Positions 37,906-48,929 of a DNA stretch of 64,000 nt are shown piece after piece. The position numbers and the translations under genes are program-made. The DNA lies in NCBI RefSeq assembly GCF_000189635.1, contig NW_002476180.1, forward strand, positions 62,001 through 126,000, given 5' to 3'. Source of the DNA: Tetrahymena thermophila SB210 (lineage: Eukaryota; Ciliophora; Oligohymenophorea; Hymenostomatida; Tetrahymenidae). The notes beneath the pieces are model-generated. The model saw only the letters and a list, made by a program, of their open reading frames with translations. It ran no database searches and was not told the origin of the DNA. Each line of letters opens with the position of its first letter. The first letter of the stretch is position 1.

Positions 37906-38654
37906 ATGGCTCCCAGAAGTTCAACTTCCAAGTCTGCTACCAGAGAAAAGAAGGACCACAAGAAGGCTCCCATCAAGAAAGCCATCGCCAAGAAGGATAC
38001 TAAGCCTACCCCCACCAAGGGCAAGGCTGCTTCTGCTTCCACCACCCCCGTCAAGAAGGATGTCACCCCCGTCAAGGCTGATACCAAGAAGAAGATCCAC
38101 AAAACCAAAACCATGAAGGAAACCGTCAGCGTAAGAATTTAACGATTTGTTTCTACTATTTTCATTAAATAAATTCAAAATAGAATTTTTAATTACTAAA
38201 TACTTTCTCCTCCTTTGGTTATTTATTGAAGTTTCTACTATTTTTAAGAAACATATTTTAATAGTTCTACACTTTTTTTCTCACTAAAAGAGAGTTAAAA
38301 AGTAGAATGAATGAATTAATACAAATATTATTGGGAAAAACGTTTTATTCATTTTATTGAAAATATCTTTAATTTAAAAATTAGGATGCCAAGAAGACCG
38401 TTCACGCTGCTGCTGGTGATAAGAAGCTCTCTAAAAAGAGACCCGCTAAGGAAGCTGCTAAGAAGGCTATCAACCCTGGTAAGAAGGCTGCTGCTTAACC
38501 CAAGAGCACCAAGAAGGAAGTTAAGAAGGACAATAAGACTGCCAAGAAGGAAACCAAGAAAGATCATAAGCCCGCTAAGAAGGAAGCTAAGAAGGAAACC
38601 AAGCCTGCCAAGAAAGATGCCAAGAAGAGCTCCAAGCCTGCCAAGAAGAACTGA
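37906..38654 (+). CDS. HHO1: Macronuclear linker histone H1
   Basis: Exons 37906-38130 and 38385-38654, separated by a 254-nt intron (GTAAG..TTAG), encode 164 residues. The protein is almost entirely Lys, Ala, Thr, Pro and Ser, with repeats such as KPAKKEAKKETKPAKKDAKK, and has no winged-helix globular domain. That is characteristic of Tetrahymena macronuclear H1, which compacts macronuclear chromatin. Three TPxK sites (Thr35, Thr47, Thr54) fit the known Cdc2-type phosphorylation region that modulates transcription and starvation responses. Codon use is highly biased towards C-ending codons, and a single TAA glutamine occurs (AAAQPK). The CCAAT element upstream supports cell-cycle regulation. 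I recognise it as the T. thermophila protein. Confidence 0.97.
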
Positions 38655-39763
38655 TTTTTTTGTAGTAAAGAAATTCCTCAAAATACTCACATTCACAAGA
38701 GAAGAGACTTGATATGAGCAAGTGATCAAAAGGCTTTAAAGGGAGGTAATTAAAAAAATGAATTCTCTTAGGCTGGAAGAAATCAAGTTCTATACAATAT
38801 TTTCTCAAGTGAAATGTAGAGTAGATGTTAATATAAAATATAATAATAAAAGGGTTATGAATCATCAAAAATGCACACTCAACGAGTGTAAAAATGTATA
38901 TATATCTTCTTAATCATTAAATATATTGGTATATAATAATCAACTTTTACTACTAACAAGAAGCAGATAAATCCTTTATTGACTTAAATTTATTTATGTA
39001 TATGTTCTGCATACAATGAATGTGTATTCCTTGATGATTTGATAGAGTTTATCATTAACAATACTTCCAAATTCTTTATTTATTTTTTATTTATTTATTT
39101 AGTTAGTTATTATGGTTTCTTTTTCTTTGGTGTGCTTGCTTCCCCACATTATTTTGCTTTCTATTTCTTTACTTTTTAATAAATCTATAGAAAGTATCTA
39201 AAACAATTAAAAACGCACACTTTAATCTATTTTAAAATTTACAAACTAAATCTACGTACGATTGAGTACAATTATTTGAATCAATCTTTGCAAATAAATT
39301 AATAAATAAATTATTATGTAGAGATTATTTAATTAAATTCAGATTTTTTATTATTTGTTAATAAATTTTTCAAAAGCAAATTCATTTTTTAATTAATTAA
39401 TTAATTAATTAATTAATTATTAATTTAAACTAAAACCCTTGAGCGGAGTGAGTTGCGCATTAGTATTTTTTTTATTGAGAATTATTTAAAAGTGTTAAAT
39501 AATTAAGCGAAATTACAATGATTTTTTTAGTGATTATCAATCTAAATTGATCCCAATAGAATTAAATTCTAAAACTATCTGTCAATATTTTTCTTTAAAT
39601 TAAAAAGAAAATTCTTTTGTGATTTCTTAATTAGAGACATAATATTTTTAATTTTTTATTAAAATCTAATCAATTTTCTAAATATCAAATATAGGATAGC
39701 TAACTGGTAATCCACTTTGATTCCATATTTATTCAATCAAAAAATATAGAATACAGATAAATA
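38655..39763. other. Intergenic, with TTAA repeat and a GC-richer patch
   Basis: It contains the histone H1 3' UTR and the promoter of the next plus-strand gene. A pure TTAA repeat sits at 39389-39419. It is followed by a short GC-richer stretch, cttgagcggagtgagttgcg at about 39438-39457, which stands out from its surroundings. No coding frame was recognised. Confidence 0.5.
39389..39419. repeat. (TTAA)n microsatellite
   Basis: About eight uninterrupted TTAA units in intergenic DNA upstream of the small cysteine-containing gene. The unit is its own reverse complement, so the tract is palindromic and could extrude a hairpin. Confidence 0.9.
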
Positions 39764-40087
39764 ATGTCAAATTAACAGCAATACGAGTAATAAGTAAAAA
39801 TATTAACCAAATAATATCTCCAAGATACATTATAAGAATGTAAGAAGTGTTGGGATACTGCTATGAAAGATTAATGCAGCTACAATTGCGATTAAGATTA
39901 CATATTATATTTAAGTGGAAAAAGAGTATTAAAGTAAAAATTATAAAATTGCCTCTCTTAACCTGATAAAAATGCAAAATCCTTAGACAAATGTTATGAA
40001 ACTGCCAATAAAGATATTGTTTCCTTATAAAAATTTGTACAAAGAATGAGAAATAATCAATTAGCCATAAGTCCTAAAAGCTCTTGA
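39764..40087 (+). CDS. Small cysteine-containing protein of unknown function
   Basis: Intronless frame of 107 residues (ATG 39764, TGA 40087), rich in Gln encoded by TAA. Six cysteines fall in ECKKCW, QCSYNC (a CX3C pair), NCL and KCY. The segments between them look helical and charged (SLDKCYETANKDIVSLQKFV). No signal peptide or membrane helix was seen. Spaced Cys pairs in a short helical protein recall intermembrane-space proteins of the Tim or CHCH kind, but the spacing (CX2C, then CX3C) does not match twin CX3C or CX9C. Unrecognised; coding status rests on the long TGA-free frame and plausible composition. Confidence 0.6.
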
Positions 40088-40440
40088 AAAGTTATTTTGA
40101 GATATTTTAAGTATTTATTTTACACTAAATCCTAGTAATAATTACAACCTATTAGATAAATAAATATCTTTATTGTTTTTTAGAATAATAGTTACTTAAA
40201 AAGCCATCTTTGCATTGTTTTATATTTAGAAATTAATACTTTTAAGAAAGAAAACTGTAAATAGAATATATACATATATATATATACAAACATTAATATG
40301 ATTGTAAAATAAACTTTTCTTTTATTTTATCTTTCATTTATTTATTTATTTATATCATAAGCTTAAACCAAAAAGTAGTATTTATTTATCACTACAACAT
40401 TCTTTTATTTGGAAAATATAACTGAAAATAATTTATTCAC
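40088..40440. other. Intergenic between convergent genes
   Basis: About 350 bases of A/T-rich DNA with an (AT)n-like tract near 40270-40288 and a TTTA repeat near 40335-40352. Only 3' UTRs are expected. Confidence 0.5.
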
Positions 40441-43400
40441 TCACTTCGAAGTTTTAAATGCTTAAACTAAGTATCTCTAACATTCTTTGAAACGAGGAGA
40501 TTTGTGGCAATTACTTTACATTATATTTTTATCTAATAAGGGAATCTTTTCAAAATACAAACGGGGGAGGAAATAACACTCTACTTTCTCACTTTTAGCT
40601 TTTATTCTTCCGAATCTATTTACATTTAAAGTATTAAACATAAGACTTTCTCCAAAATAATCTCCTTCACTTAGTTTATAATCAAGCTTTTTTATAAAGT
40701 TAATTTTTTTTTTTTAAATTAAAATTAAAATTAGAATAAGAATTAATTAATTATTTTATTTTTTTTAGTTATAATTTTTTATTATCAAAATTAGTTATTT
40801 TATCTGTTTGTTTTGCTTAATATTAAATAAAGAAATATAATTTTATGTATTACCCAACCTGCTGGAGTTTCTAACTCACAAATACCTTCTTTAACAATAT
40901 AAAATCCATTTATTTTTCTTTTTGTAAAGTCTAATTTAGTCATTTTGTTATTCATCCTCTCTGCCACATTCTTTGTTTTTCCTTCATTTTTCTTTAATTC
41001 AATGTATTTTATTTGCTCAGCACATTCTCCATCATTAAATATAATGTCACCTAAATAATTATTTTTGTTATAATTTAAATTAGTATTTAGTGAAAAGTTT
41101 CATTAATACCTCTGTTAAATGTTTGGGTTGTGATAATTTCAAATGCAAGACGGTAGAGTGTAAGCTCAGAAACTCCATTAAATATAGGTATTTGCTAGAT
41201 GTAATTTAATATTTATATTTTAATTAAATTAAATGAATGCTTTTTCCACAGATCTACAAAAGTGCTTTTAGGGAATGACAAAGTTTCAACTTCTGTTTGT
41301 GATGCGAACCAAATATCAGGGATTGTACACAAACCATTGTCTTTTTCTTCGAAGCCGATTATATCACCTTCACTATAGTAAGAGATAATATCAGGATGCT
41401 CAAGATTTTTTATATGGTCTTGAACTAAAATATGACCAGCTACAATAACAAGAACTTCGTTTGCTTTTGGGAATATAATTTTCTTTTTAGGAACAATGTT
41501 AAATTTCATTGTAGTTAGAATTTTCTTTAAATCGTTCTCTTCAAATCTGTTAAAGAAAGAAAGTAATTTAAGACGTTTGATTAAGAAATGAATATCAACC
41601 CACTGGTTATCCTCCCAAAAGGGCTGTAAAGCTGGAATATATTCAGAAGAAGTTATAATTTCACTGACTAAAGAATTAAATTCGCAAAACACTTTAGGTT
41701 CTACTTTAACGTTTAGGTCACGTTTATTTTTAAAAATCATTGCAAACATAAGGTGCATAAGCATATTGAAATTCGAAGGGCAAGTATACTCAATAAATTG
41801 CTAATAATCATTAGCTGCACTTTCTAATTTTTCTAATTTTTTGTTGCAAACTGCTCTTAAGTACAAATGTTCCTAGGAAGGCTCACTTGAGCATCTGATG
41901 ACCTGGTCTATATTTTCGAAACAACTCTCGTAATTTCCAAGCTTATAGTTGCATATAGCTAATCCGTATTTGGCTTAGTTAGGACTTTCATTTAATTTCA
42001 AAGCTACATCAAACCATTTTTTGCTTGTTTCATATTACCCTAAATACTCATATAAACACCCCAAGTTAAAAATTGATTTTCCATGAAGTTTATCATAAAG
42101 TAAGGTTTCTTTTAAGCATTAAACAGCTTGCATGTATGAATTTTTTTAAATTCTGCGAACAGCTTTCCAAAATGAAAATTCTACTTCAGTCATTAGATTT
42201 TTTTCTATTTTAGGAACTTCTGTAATGCACTCCACATGTTTATCAAAACTCTTTCTTTAATTTGTATCGATAATAAGTGTCTGATTATTATTTAAATTGA
42301 AGTTATTTTATTATTATTACTACTACTACTGCTATTGTTGTTAATTAGGATTTCCATTATTAAAGCTATTATTTAAACTATTATTTTATTTTTCATTTAA
42401 ACGAGGAGAAGTTTATGTCAGGCAAGTCTATCCTTTAATCTTAAACTTATCTTCATCTTTCAAAAGCATCTCAATTCTAGGAATTAAACCATGATAAACT
42501 GTTCTCAAATTTTCTCCAGAATTTTCGTTTTTCTTGGCATTGGTTGAAGAATTATTCATAAAAGTGCTATCGTTTTATTTAGAAAAATTAATATACGCAC
42601 CATTTACTCTTTACTTTAAGGTAGGAACTAAATTAATATTTCTATTAAGCTCATTAGTACTCAAATTATTGTTTCCTCCTTGTGTATTTTAATTATATGA
42701 GATATCGATTGAGCTGTTAAAGGGTTAGCCATTGCGTTTTATATTTGAGTTCTGTATATTGAAAGATTTATTGTTATCATTTGATGAAACATTTCTTTCT
42801 GCTGCATTCTGAGACAAATGAAAGCTTTTATTATTTCCTCTCAATCTAGTATGATTAAGTTATAAATGATCACTATTGGATTAATTTTGCTTATTTCTTT
42901 ATATAGGAGATTGTGAATCTTTTTTATCGATGTTTTTCAAAAATTATGAAGTATCTTTAGCAGCCTAATCATCATATGTATCCAAAAATTAACTATTTTC
43001 AAAACTTGAATTCTGGATTTTGCTTGAAATATTTTTCCAAACATTATTTTCTCTAACAACAATAGATGTTCCATTTATAGATTTAGGCTATAATTCTTTA
43101 TAACGGAAAGTTATGTTTTTTTCTGCTTCCCTTGGTCTCCTAGTAGGAAGTTGATGATGCGGTATATTATTAATCTTAGATCTATCTTCAAAATAAAGAA
43201 GTTTTTTTTCAAAATCTCTTTCTTTAGTCTTTAGCCACTTTCTATAACGCACTCTGAAGTCATTGAGTAACTTATCGGGTACGTTGAATTTCTTGTATGG
43301 ATCTAAGAAACTAATAATAGGTCTGTTTTAACTTTAAGCAATCCAATCATCTAATGCTTCTTCAGTAATTCCAATACGATTATTAGGCAACTAACTACCT

Positions 43401-43771
43401 CCCCTTTTTTAAATAACTTCATTTTGTTTATATGAGTCTCTACTTCCTCCTTTACTACTTTATCTTTTTGCGCTTTGAGCAGTATTACCTCTTGATTAAG
43501 GATTATCATTATCTAAATCTTTAGGAGGAGGAAGTTAAACACCGTTAAAATTACTTAAAGGCTAGCTTAAAGGCTTTAAAATATGAGACTGATCATTAAA
43601 TTCGTAGTTATGGCTACAAAATGCGTGATGATTACATATCTCCTAACCTTCTGAGTTGAATTAGTACTTAATTGTAGATCTATTAATTGGTGGTAGTCTA
43701 TCTTGAAATCTATTTTCATCAGCTTTAATTATCGGTGAAATTTGCATATCAGCGACCTGCTGTTGGCTCAT
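40441..43771 (-). CDS. TPR and tandem cyclic-nucleotide-binding domain protein
   Basis: Three exons (43771-41110, 41050-40854, 40686-40441) close to 1034 residues. Residues 1-470 are a disordered N-terminal half rich in Asn, Ser, Gln and Arg. A run of 12 Gln (477-488) follows. Residues ~520-670 form TPR-like repeats (SIFNLGCLYEYLGQYETSKK; AKYGLAICNYKLGNYESCFE). The C-terminal third holds two cNMP-binding-like units. The first includes LKLLSFFNRFEENDLKKILT and SEGDIIGFEEKDNG. The second starts ELTLYRLAFEIITTQTFNRG, continues FYIVKEGICELETPAG and ends LSEGDYFGESLMFN. GDYFGE resembles the phosphate-binding cassette, but the usual downstream RAA Arg is not evident, so ligand binding is uncertain. 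No kinase or channel domain accompanies these units. Similar TPR-cNBD proteins are common in ciliates; function unknown. Confidence 0.85.
42308..42343 (-). repeat. Polyglutamine tract written with four different codons
   Basis: Twelve consecutive glutamine codons in the TPR/cNMP gene: TAA, two CAA, TAG, CAG, three TAG and four TAA, followed by Asn codons. It lies at residues 477-488, in the linker between the disordered half and the TPR repeats. Confidence 0.9.
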
Positions 43772-44475
43772 AGTGATAGCTATTTATATTCTTTACTGAA
43801 TGAATTGATGAAAAGTAGATTATCTCTTTAAAATAAAATTTATGCTTGTTTTATATAAGCAATTTTAAGGAATAAGTTAGTAATAATATTTATTCTTACT
43901 CTTTAATGCTTCCTTTGATTTCTTTACCAAATTCGTATTAACTTTAATATTGAAAATAATTAATTCATATAATTTAACAAGCAAAATCACAATTAGTTTT
44001 ATCAGTATTTTTAATGAATAACTATAATACTATCTGCTAATAATCAATGAAAATTTTTAATTATTGAACAAAACTATATTTTTCAATCTAATTTACAATA
44101 AGCAAAAAATCAACTAAATATTTAAGGTCAAACTCAGAAAAATTATGATTAAATTTAATCCATTCAATCAAAGAATTATAAAGTATGCCTATTTCTCTCT
44201 TTTACAAGGTAACAATGTTAAATTCATTCAAATATTAAGATTGTAAATTAATAAAACAAATATCTCCAAATAGCCATCAAATTAAAACTAATTACTGAAT
44301 CACTAACGTAATTAGTCACAAAACTATAAAAAATAGTTTATAATAAATACCAAAAAAAACAGTAAGTAAACAAATAAATAAATAAATTCAAATCATTTTA
44401 TTTTAAATTGATTAATAAAAAAAATTAAAAAATTTAATATAAATCTTAAACAGTTTTATTAAAACAAATTTATTT
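43772..44475. other. Intergenic upstream of the TPR/cNMP gene
   Basis: About 700 bases of A/T-rich DNA between two minus-strand genes: the promoter of the TPR/cNMP gene and the 3' UTR of the Swi5-like gene. Nothing was recognised. Confidence 0.5.
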
Positions 44476-45283
44476 TCATATTTCATTATTATCCAATCCA
44501 TATTCTGAAAATACTTATTTAGTTGTTAGGTTTCTTATATTTGCTATCCTTTAAAATATACTGCCTGCTACTTCCTTTATTTATATTTAAAAATTCAAAT
44601 AAATTCTAATAATAAGTGCGCGAAATGAAAAAATATAATTGTTAAAATAGATATTAAATTTCTAAATAAAGAAAGATTCTAATAGTTTAATTCTAATTAA
44701 ATAGATATTTGTTTGTTTTAATAATTGTTGATTGATTGTACCTTCATCTCATTTCTCTCTTGGATTTTTTTTAATTTATCACTCTTTGTATTTAAGCTTT
44801 TCTTTTTTTCCTCTAGAAGCGACTTAGCAGCTATTAACTCAGCTTTATATTCTTATAGCTATTCATCGTTCAAATCCTCATGCTTTTTAGGCTCAAACTT
44901 TTTTATTTGTTAATCTACTTATTAATGAATTTCCTAATCTTAGTTTTCCTAAGACTAATTATTTTCTTATGAGTCCATTGGATGAATCTCTGTTTCTATA
45001 TATTCCATCCTAACACTGTCACATTTTACTTTTTTTGTCAAGAAAATACTTATAATATTTCTATAAAATGCAAAATATTAATTAATTAAACTGTTATCAT
45101 GAATCATGAATGAATAGATTTAGTATCAATAATTTACATCTTATTTTATTCATTCAATGAATCTATTATTTCCTTCAGTTTTTAGCTATCTACATCACTA
45201 AAGTGCTCTTGGAGCTACTTAAAAGAAAGTGGTTCTCTTAATTTTTATAGATATTCACTAATTTATTTCTATTAATCTTCCAT
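44476..45283 (-). CDS. SWI5: Swi5-like DNA recombination/repair protein
   Basis: Three exons (45283-45138, 45060-44742, 44661-44476) close to 216 residues. The last 34 residues include IKEVAGSIFQRIANIRNLTT and KQVFSEYGLDNNEI. This fits the conserved Swi5 C-terminal pattern (IKDxGQxL...A...K.V...YGL), including the spacing from IK to YGL. It is preceded by a coiled coil (LNDEQLQEYKAELIAAKSLL, KSDKLKKIQERNEMK), as in Swi5. Swi5 works with Sfr1/Mei5 as a mediator of Rad51/Dmc1 strand exchange in meiosis and repair. The N-terminal ~70 residues add a winged-helix-like segment (LREPLSFKQLQEHFSDVDSQ) and FLTKKVKCDSVRMEY. That extra part is shared with the C-terminal region of the giant gene at 53.4-62.0 kb. 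The final acceptor was chosen because it closes the frame; the first ~25 residues of exon 3 are unusually hydrophobic, so the true splice site may differ. Confidence 0.6.
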
Positions 45284-46031
45284 ATTTTATTTTTAATAAG
45301 AGCTAAGTAATGTTAATTAATATCAAGAAAACTTATTATATTTGTTGTATAATATAATTATGACTATAAAATTACATAATAATGAATCTTTAATTTACAA
45401 AACAACAATCTAATTTTGTAAAAATTAATTTTAATTAAAATAATTTATTTAAATTTTATTAATATATTTAAAAATTTTAATGTAATTTTTAGATAAAATA
45501 ATATTCTTGCAATCAATGTTAATCAAACAATTTACTTTTAAAATTGTAAATTAACTTTTTTTTAATAAAATAGAAAAATTATAGGTCAATTAATCTGATT
45601 AAATTTAATAATGTATTCAATGAATGTCATTTAAAACACTATTTTTCGTTTTTCTTTAACTTGAAAAAATCTATTTACAATTAAAATAGAAATTAGTTTT
45701 ATCAAAAAAAATTTTTTTTAGGATTTTATTTGTAATTTTAGTTCATTAATTTAATTAAATGATCATAAATTAATGTTTCTATATTGTATCATATCAAAAA
45801 ATACATCATTATTTTTGTAATTGTAATAAAAATAATATTTAATATTATGAGCTTGAATGCTTTATTTATTTATAATACATCAAAAATAATTTAATTTAAT
45901 TTGAAGGATATTATAAATTTTTTCATATAATGATGTAAGTGTGAAAAAAAAATATCATACAGTGTTTGTTTTTCTATAGAGTGATAATTTTTTTAATATA
46001 AATTTTTAATGTTTAAATAGGTTAAAGTGTT
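45284..46031. other. Intergenic, no gene seen
   Basis: About 750 bases, strongly A/T-rich, between the Swi5-like gene and dioxygenase copy A, both on the minus strand. No motif was recognised. Confidence 0.5.
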
Positions 46032-46838
46032 TCATATAATTTGTGCTTGTGTTCTATAGAGAAGTCTTCTAGAATTACCGAATCCACCCATACTTCTATG
46101 GATAACTCTAATATTGTCCCAGATAACAACATCACCCATTTCCCATCTGTGACTGTATATTTTGTAGACCTATTCAATTTCTGGAATAATATCTCTTGAA
46201 TTCAAGATTGTACCGTCTTTCAGTACAACATCATTCAAGTTGTTATAGGTAATGTTCAGTATTTTTTTACCAGAAATAGGATGAGTTGCTATGGCTGGGT
46301 GATGAGCTTCGGGATAGTGCTCCTCAGGCTTAGCACTTGAAAAATCAGAAATGTTTTAGCTTCTGATAATACTTTTAGCTCCTTCAAGCTTTTCTCTTAA
46401 ATCTGCAGGCATATCGTTCAAAATTTATTCAGAATCCACGTAACCAGTTTGACCTCCTACTTGAGCTATTTCTTTAGGAGTAAGAATGCTTAAGATGAAG
46501 TTCTCTCCTGGTTGTCTAAAGTCTCCGTCCTTATGCCAATATTCTGCATCCTTAGAATTAGGCTTGACTGTATCGTCTAATCTAACATTTCCTACCCTAA
46601 CAATAGCTGGATACTCAGGTTCTCTATTATCAAATGCATAGAATGAAGGTAGAATAACAAGCTTTCCCCATCTTTCAGTGAATGCTATCTGTTATTATGC
46701 TGTCAGATTTTGATTTTTAATGCATATAACACCATGAGTCCATAAAGCTTGTTAAATGTTTTCAAATTCTTGATCGGTGAGATTACTCAGATCTACTCCA
46801 TTAATAACGAATCCAAGTTGAGATTTACCTTCTTACAT
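46032..46838 (-). CDS. TauD/TfdA-family 2-oxoglutarate dioxygenase, copy A
   Basis: Intronless, 268 residues (ATG 46838, TGA 46032), the normal TauD length. The iron ligands are visible: His and Asp in EYWHKDGDF and the distal His in WDNIRVIHRSM. The Arg that binds 2-oxoglutarate is in GGFGNSRRLLYRTQ. The N-terminal blocks GFVINGVDL, ALWTHGVICIKNQ and FTERWGKLVILP follow the family order. TauD/TfdA enzymes are Fe(II)/2-oxoglutarate hydroxylases acting on taurine, sulfonates, alkyl sulfates or related small acids; the substrate here is unknown. There is no obvious targeting sequence, so a cytosolic location is likely. It is first of three tandem paralogues. Confidence 0.93.
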
Positions 46839-48929
46839 TTTTTTTATAATTTTATTTTTTTTAAATTTTTAATTTTTTTATGATTATAAAATAAATAAAA
46901 AAGATTTGACATAAATTTAAATTAAAAATATCTAGTATCTAATTGCTTATATGGTAATATAATTCTTTTATGTTATTAAGTTTTTTCTTACTCCTGTGAT
47001 TTAGTGATTATAATCTTACAGATTATTTTTTCTTTCTTTCTTTCGTTTTTAATAAAATTATGAAATTCACAAAAATTTTCTTATGTATTACAAAACAGAT
47101 TTTCCCTCTATTAAATTTTGGAGTTATTTCAAAAAAATAAAGAAGTTATTTCACTTTAAGTTTTTAAATATCAAACAATAATATTTTTCAACAATTTTTT
47201 GTTGATGTTAAAAATAAAAATTTACAAATTCCAATCAATTTAAAATATTTAGCAAAAAAAAATGAATATAAAAGTATATTTCTGGATTTTAATGAATATT
47301 GATGAAAAATGAACTCAATAAACATTAAAAAAAAAAATCTATTTATCTCCATGTATTTAGAATAGAGGAAAAAATTATTAAGATTTTTTCCACAAAAAAT
47401 CTGAATCAAAATATCAAAATTATACCAATTTCTATAAATCAAGTCAGCAAAGATAATTTTAATATTTTCGTTTTTTCGATCAGCAATTAATTGAAATAAA
47501 ATCAAAACCTCAATTCCTTTAGAAAATATATATTGAACAAATTTATTAATTTTGAAGGATAGAAAAGGATTTCAATGATTGCGATTAACAAAATATCGTC
47601 CAAAATAATACCTATTTTTAATTTTTTTTATTTGATTTTATAATATATTAATGAAATGCCTGCCCTCAAAAGTACATAAAATTTTATATAATTATTTATA
47701 TTAGCCTATTTTTACATGTTTTTGAAATTTAAACTCATTTCTATTATGAAATTTCATAAGAAGCTTAAAAATCAAAAAAAGTATTAAACGTCATTATATC
47801 TTCTTAACTGAATTACATAAATTTTTATAACATAAATCCTTTTATAATTAATATATATTTGCAATAAATTTAAATTATTTTTTTAATGATTCAGATCAAA
47901 GAATACTTCATCATTTTCAAAAAGGATCATACAACAACAAAGTGGAAAATTGATTGTATTTATACGTAATTTAAAAAATTAATAAAGTGCTTCATAGTTA
48001 CTTCGTTTTTAATTAAAATTGATGTAATTAAAAACAACATTAGAAAATTTGTTACATCAACTTATTTTTTAATAAAATTTGGTCTAAATCAGTAAATGGT
48101 AAATAAAAAAGTATTGCTATAAATATATATTTCTATAATTAATTTAAGATAAATATTAGAATTTACTTAAAATTGATTTATCCTTAAAACCTTAGATTAT
48201 TTACATTCAAAGTGCCTCTTTATTTTAAAATAATTTATTTTTTAATTATTATTTTACAGATTTCCTTATTACAAATTTCATGTTTACCATAGCTCAATAT
48301 ATAGTATTTTTCTCAGTTTTATTGAAGTAAACAAAAAAAAATTGGTGGGTTGTTTTTTTGTTTTTGTTATTTTTCTTGAGGATTGGCATTATTTTCAACT
48401 AAAGAAATACTGTAGTTATTTCTCTAACGGTGATGAAAAAACTTAGTTATAATAGATAATTATGTCGTATTAATAAGTATTAACATAATTTTAAAAAATT
48501 AATAACTTTCTACTAGCTAATTTATTTATCTTGTAAGGATAATGTTTAAAAACAAAAAAAACTATTTACGTTAATCAATTTATATTAAAGATTTTTCAAT
48601 TATTTGGTAAAAACGACGTGAATAATATTATTGTTCAAATAGACAATTTTCTTATCTTTGTTTAAATTATATTTTTTTTTTCTTTCGAAAATTATAAAAA
48701 ATATTGATTGAGAAAGGAAATTTTACGAAATTGATATGAAAAAGCAAAAAATAATTAATTGCTTTTAATTTTTGTTTTTATAAACAAAAAAACTAAACAG
48801 TAAAAATATATAATCAAAGTATTGTATCATAAATAAATAAATAATATTTATATTGAATTGAATAGAGATTAACTATTTTTATTTTACTATATCAATCAAT
48901 ATTTTGTTGATTTTTTATGATATTTTTAT
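46839..48929. other. Intergenic between dioxygenase copies A and B
   Basis: About 2.1 kb, very A/T-rich, separating two tandem paralogues. A frame of 105 residues at 47188-47505 (minus) is open even under the standard code, but its Phe/Ile/Lys/Asn composition is what A/T-rich DNA gives by chance. No remnant of a fourth dioxygenase was recognised. Confidence 0.5.

Noticed and set aside
37860-38868. Minus-strand frames over histone H1 and a plus-strand frame read in another phase of its second exon
   Set aside because: The H1 reading frame, its intron and its recognisable protein explain the region.
39764-40087. Calling the small cysteine protein a Tim9/Tim10-type chaperone
   Set aside because: Only one CX3C pair is present and the other spacing is CX2C, so the twin CX3C signature is not met.
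47188-47505. 105-residue minus-strand frame open under the standard code between dioxygenase copies A and B
   Set aside because: Composition is Phe, Ile, Lys, Asn and Leu as expected from random A/T-rich DNA. There is no domain, codon bias or GC rise.
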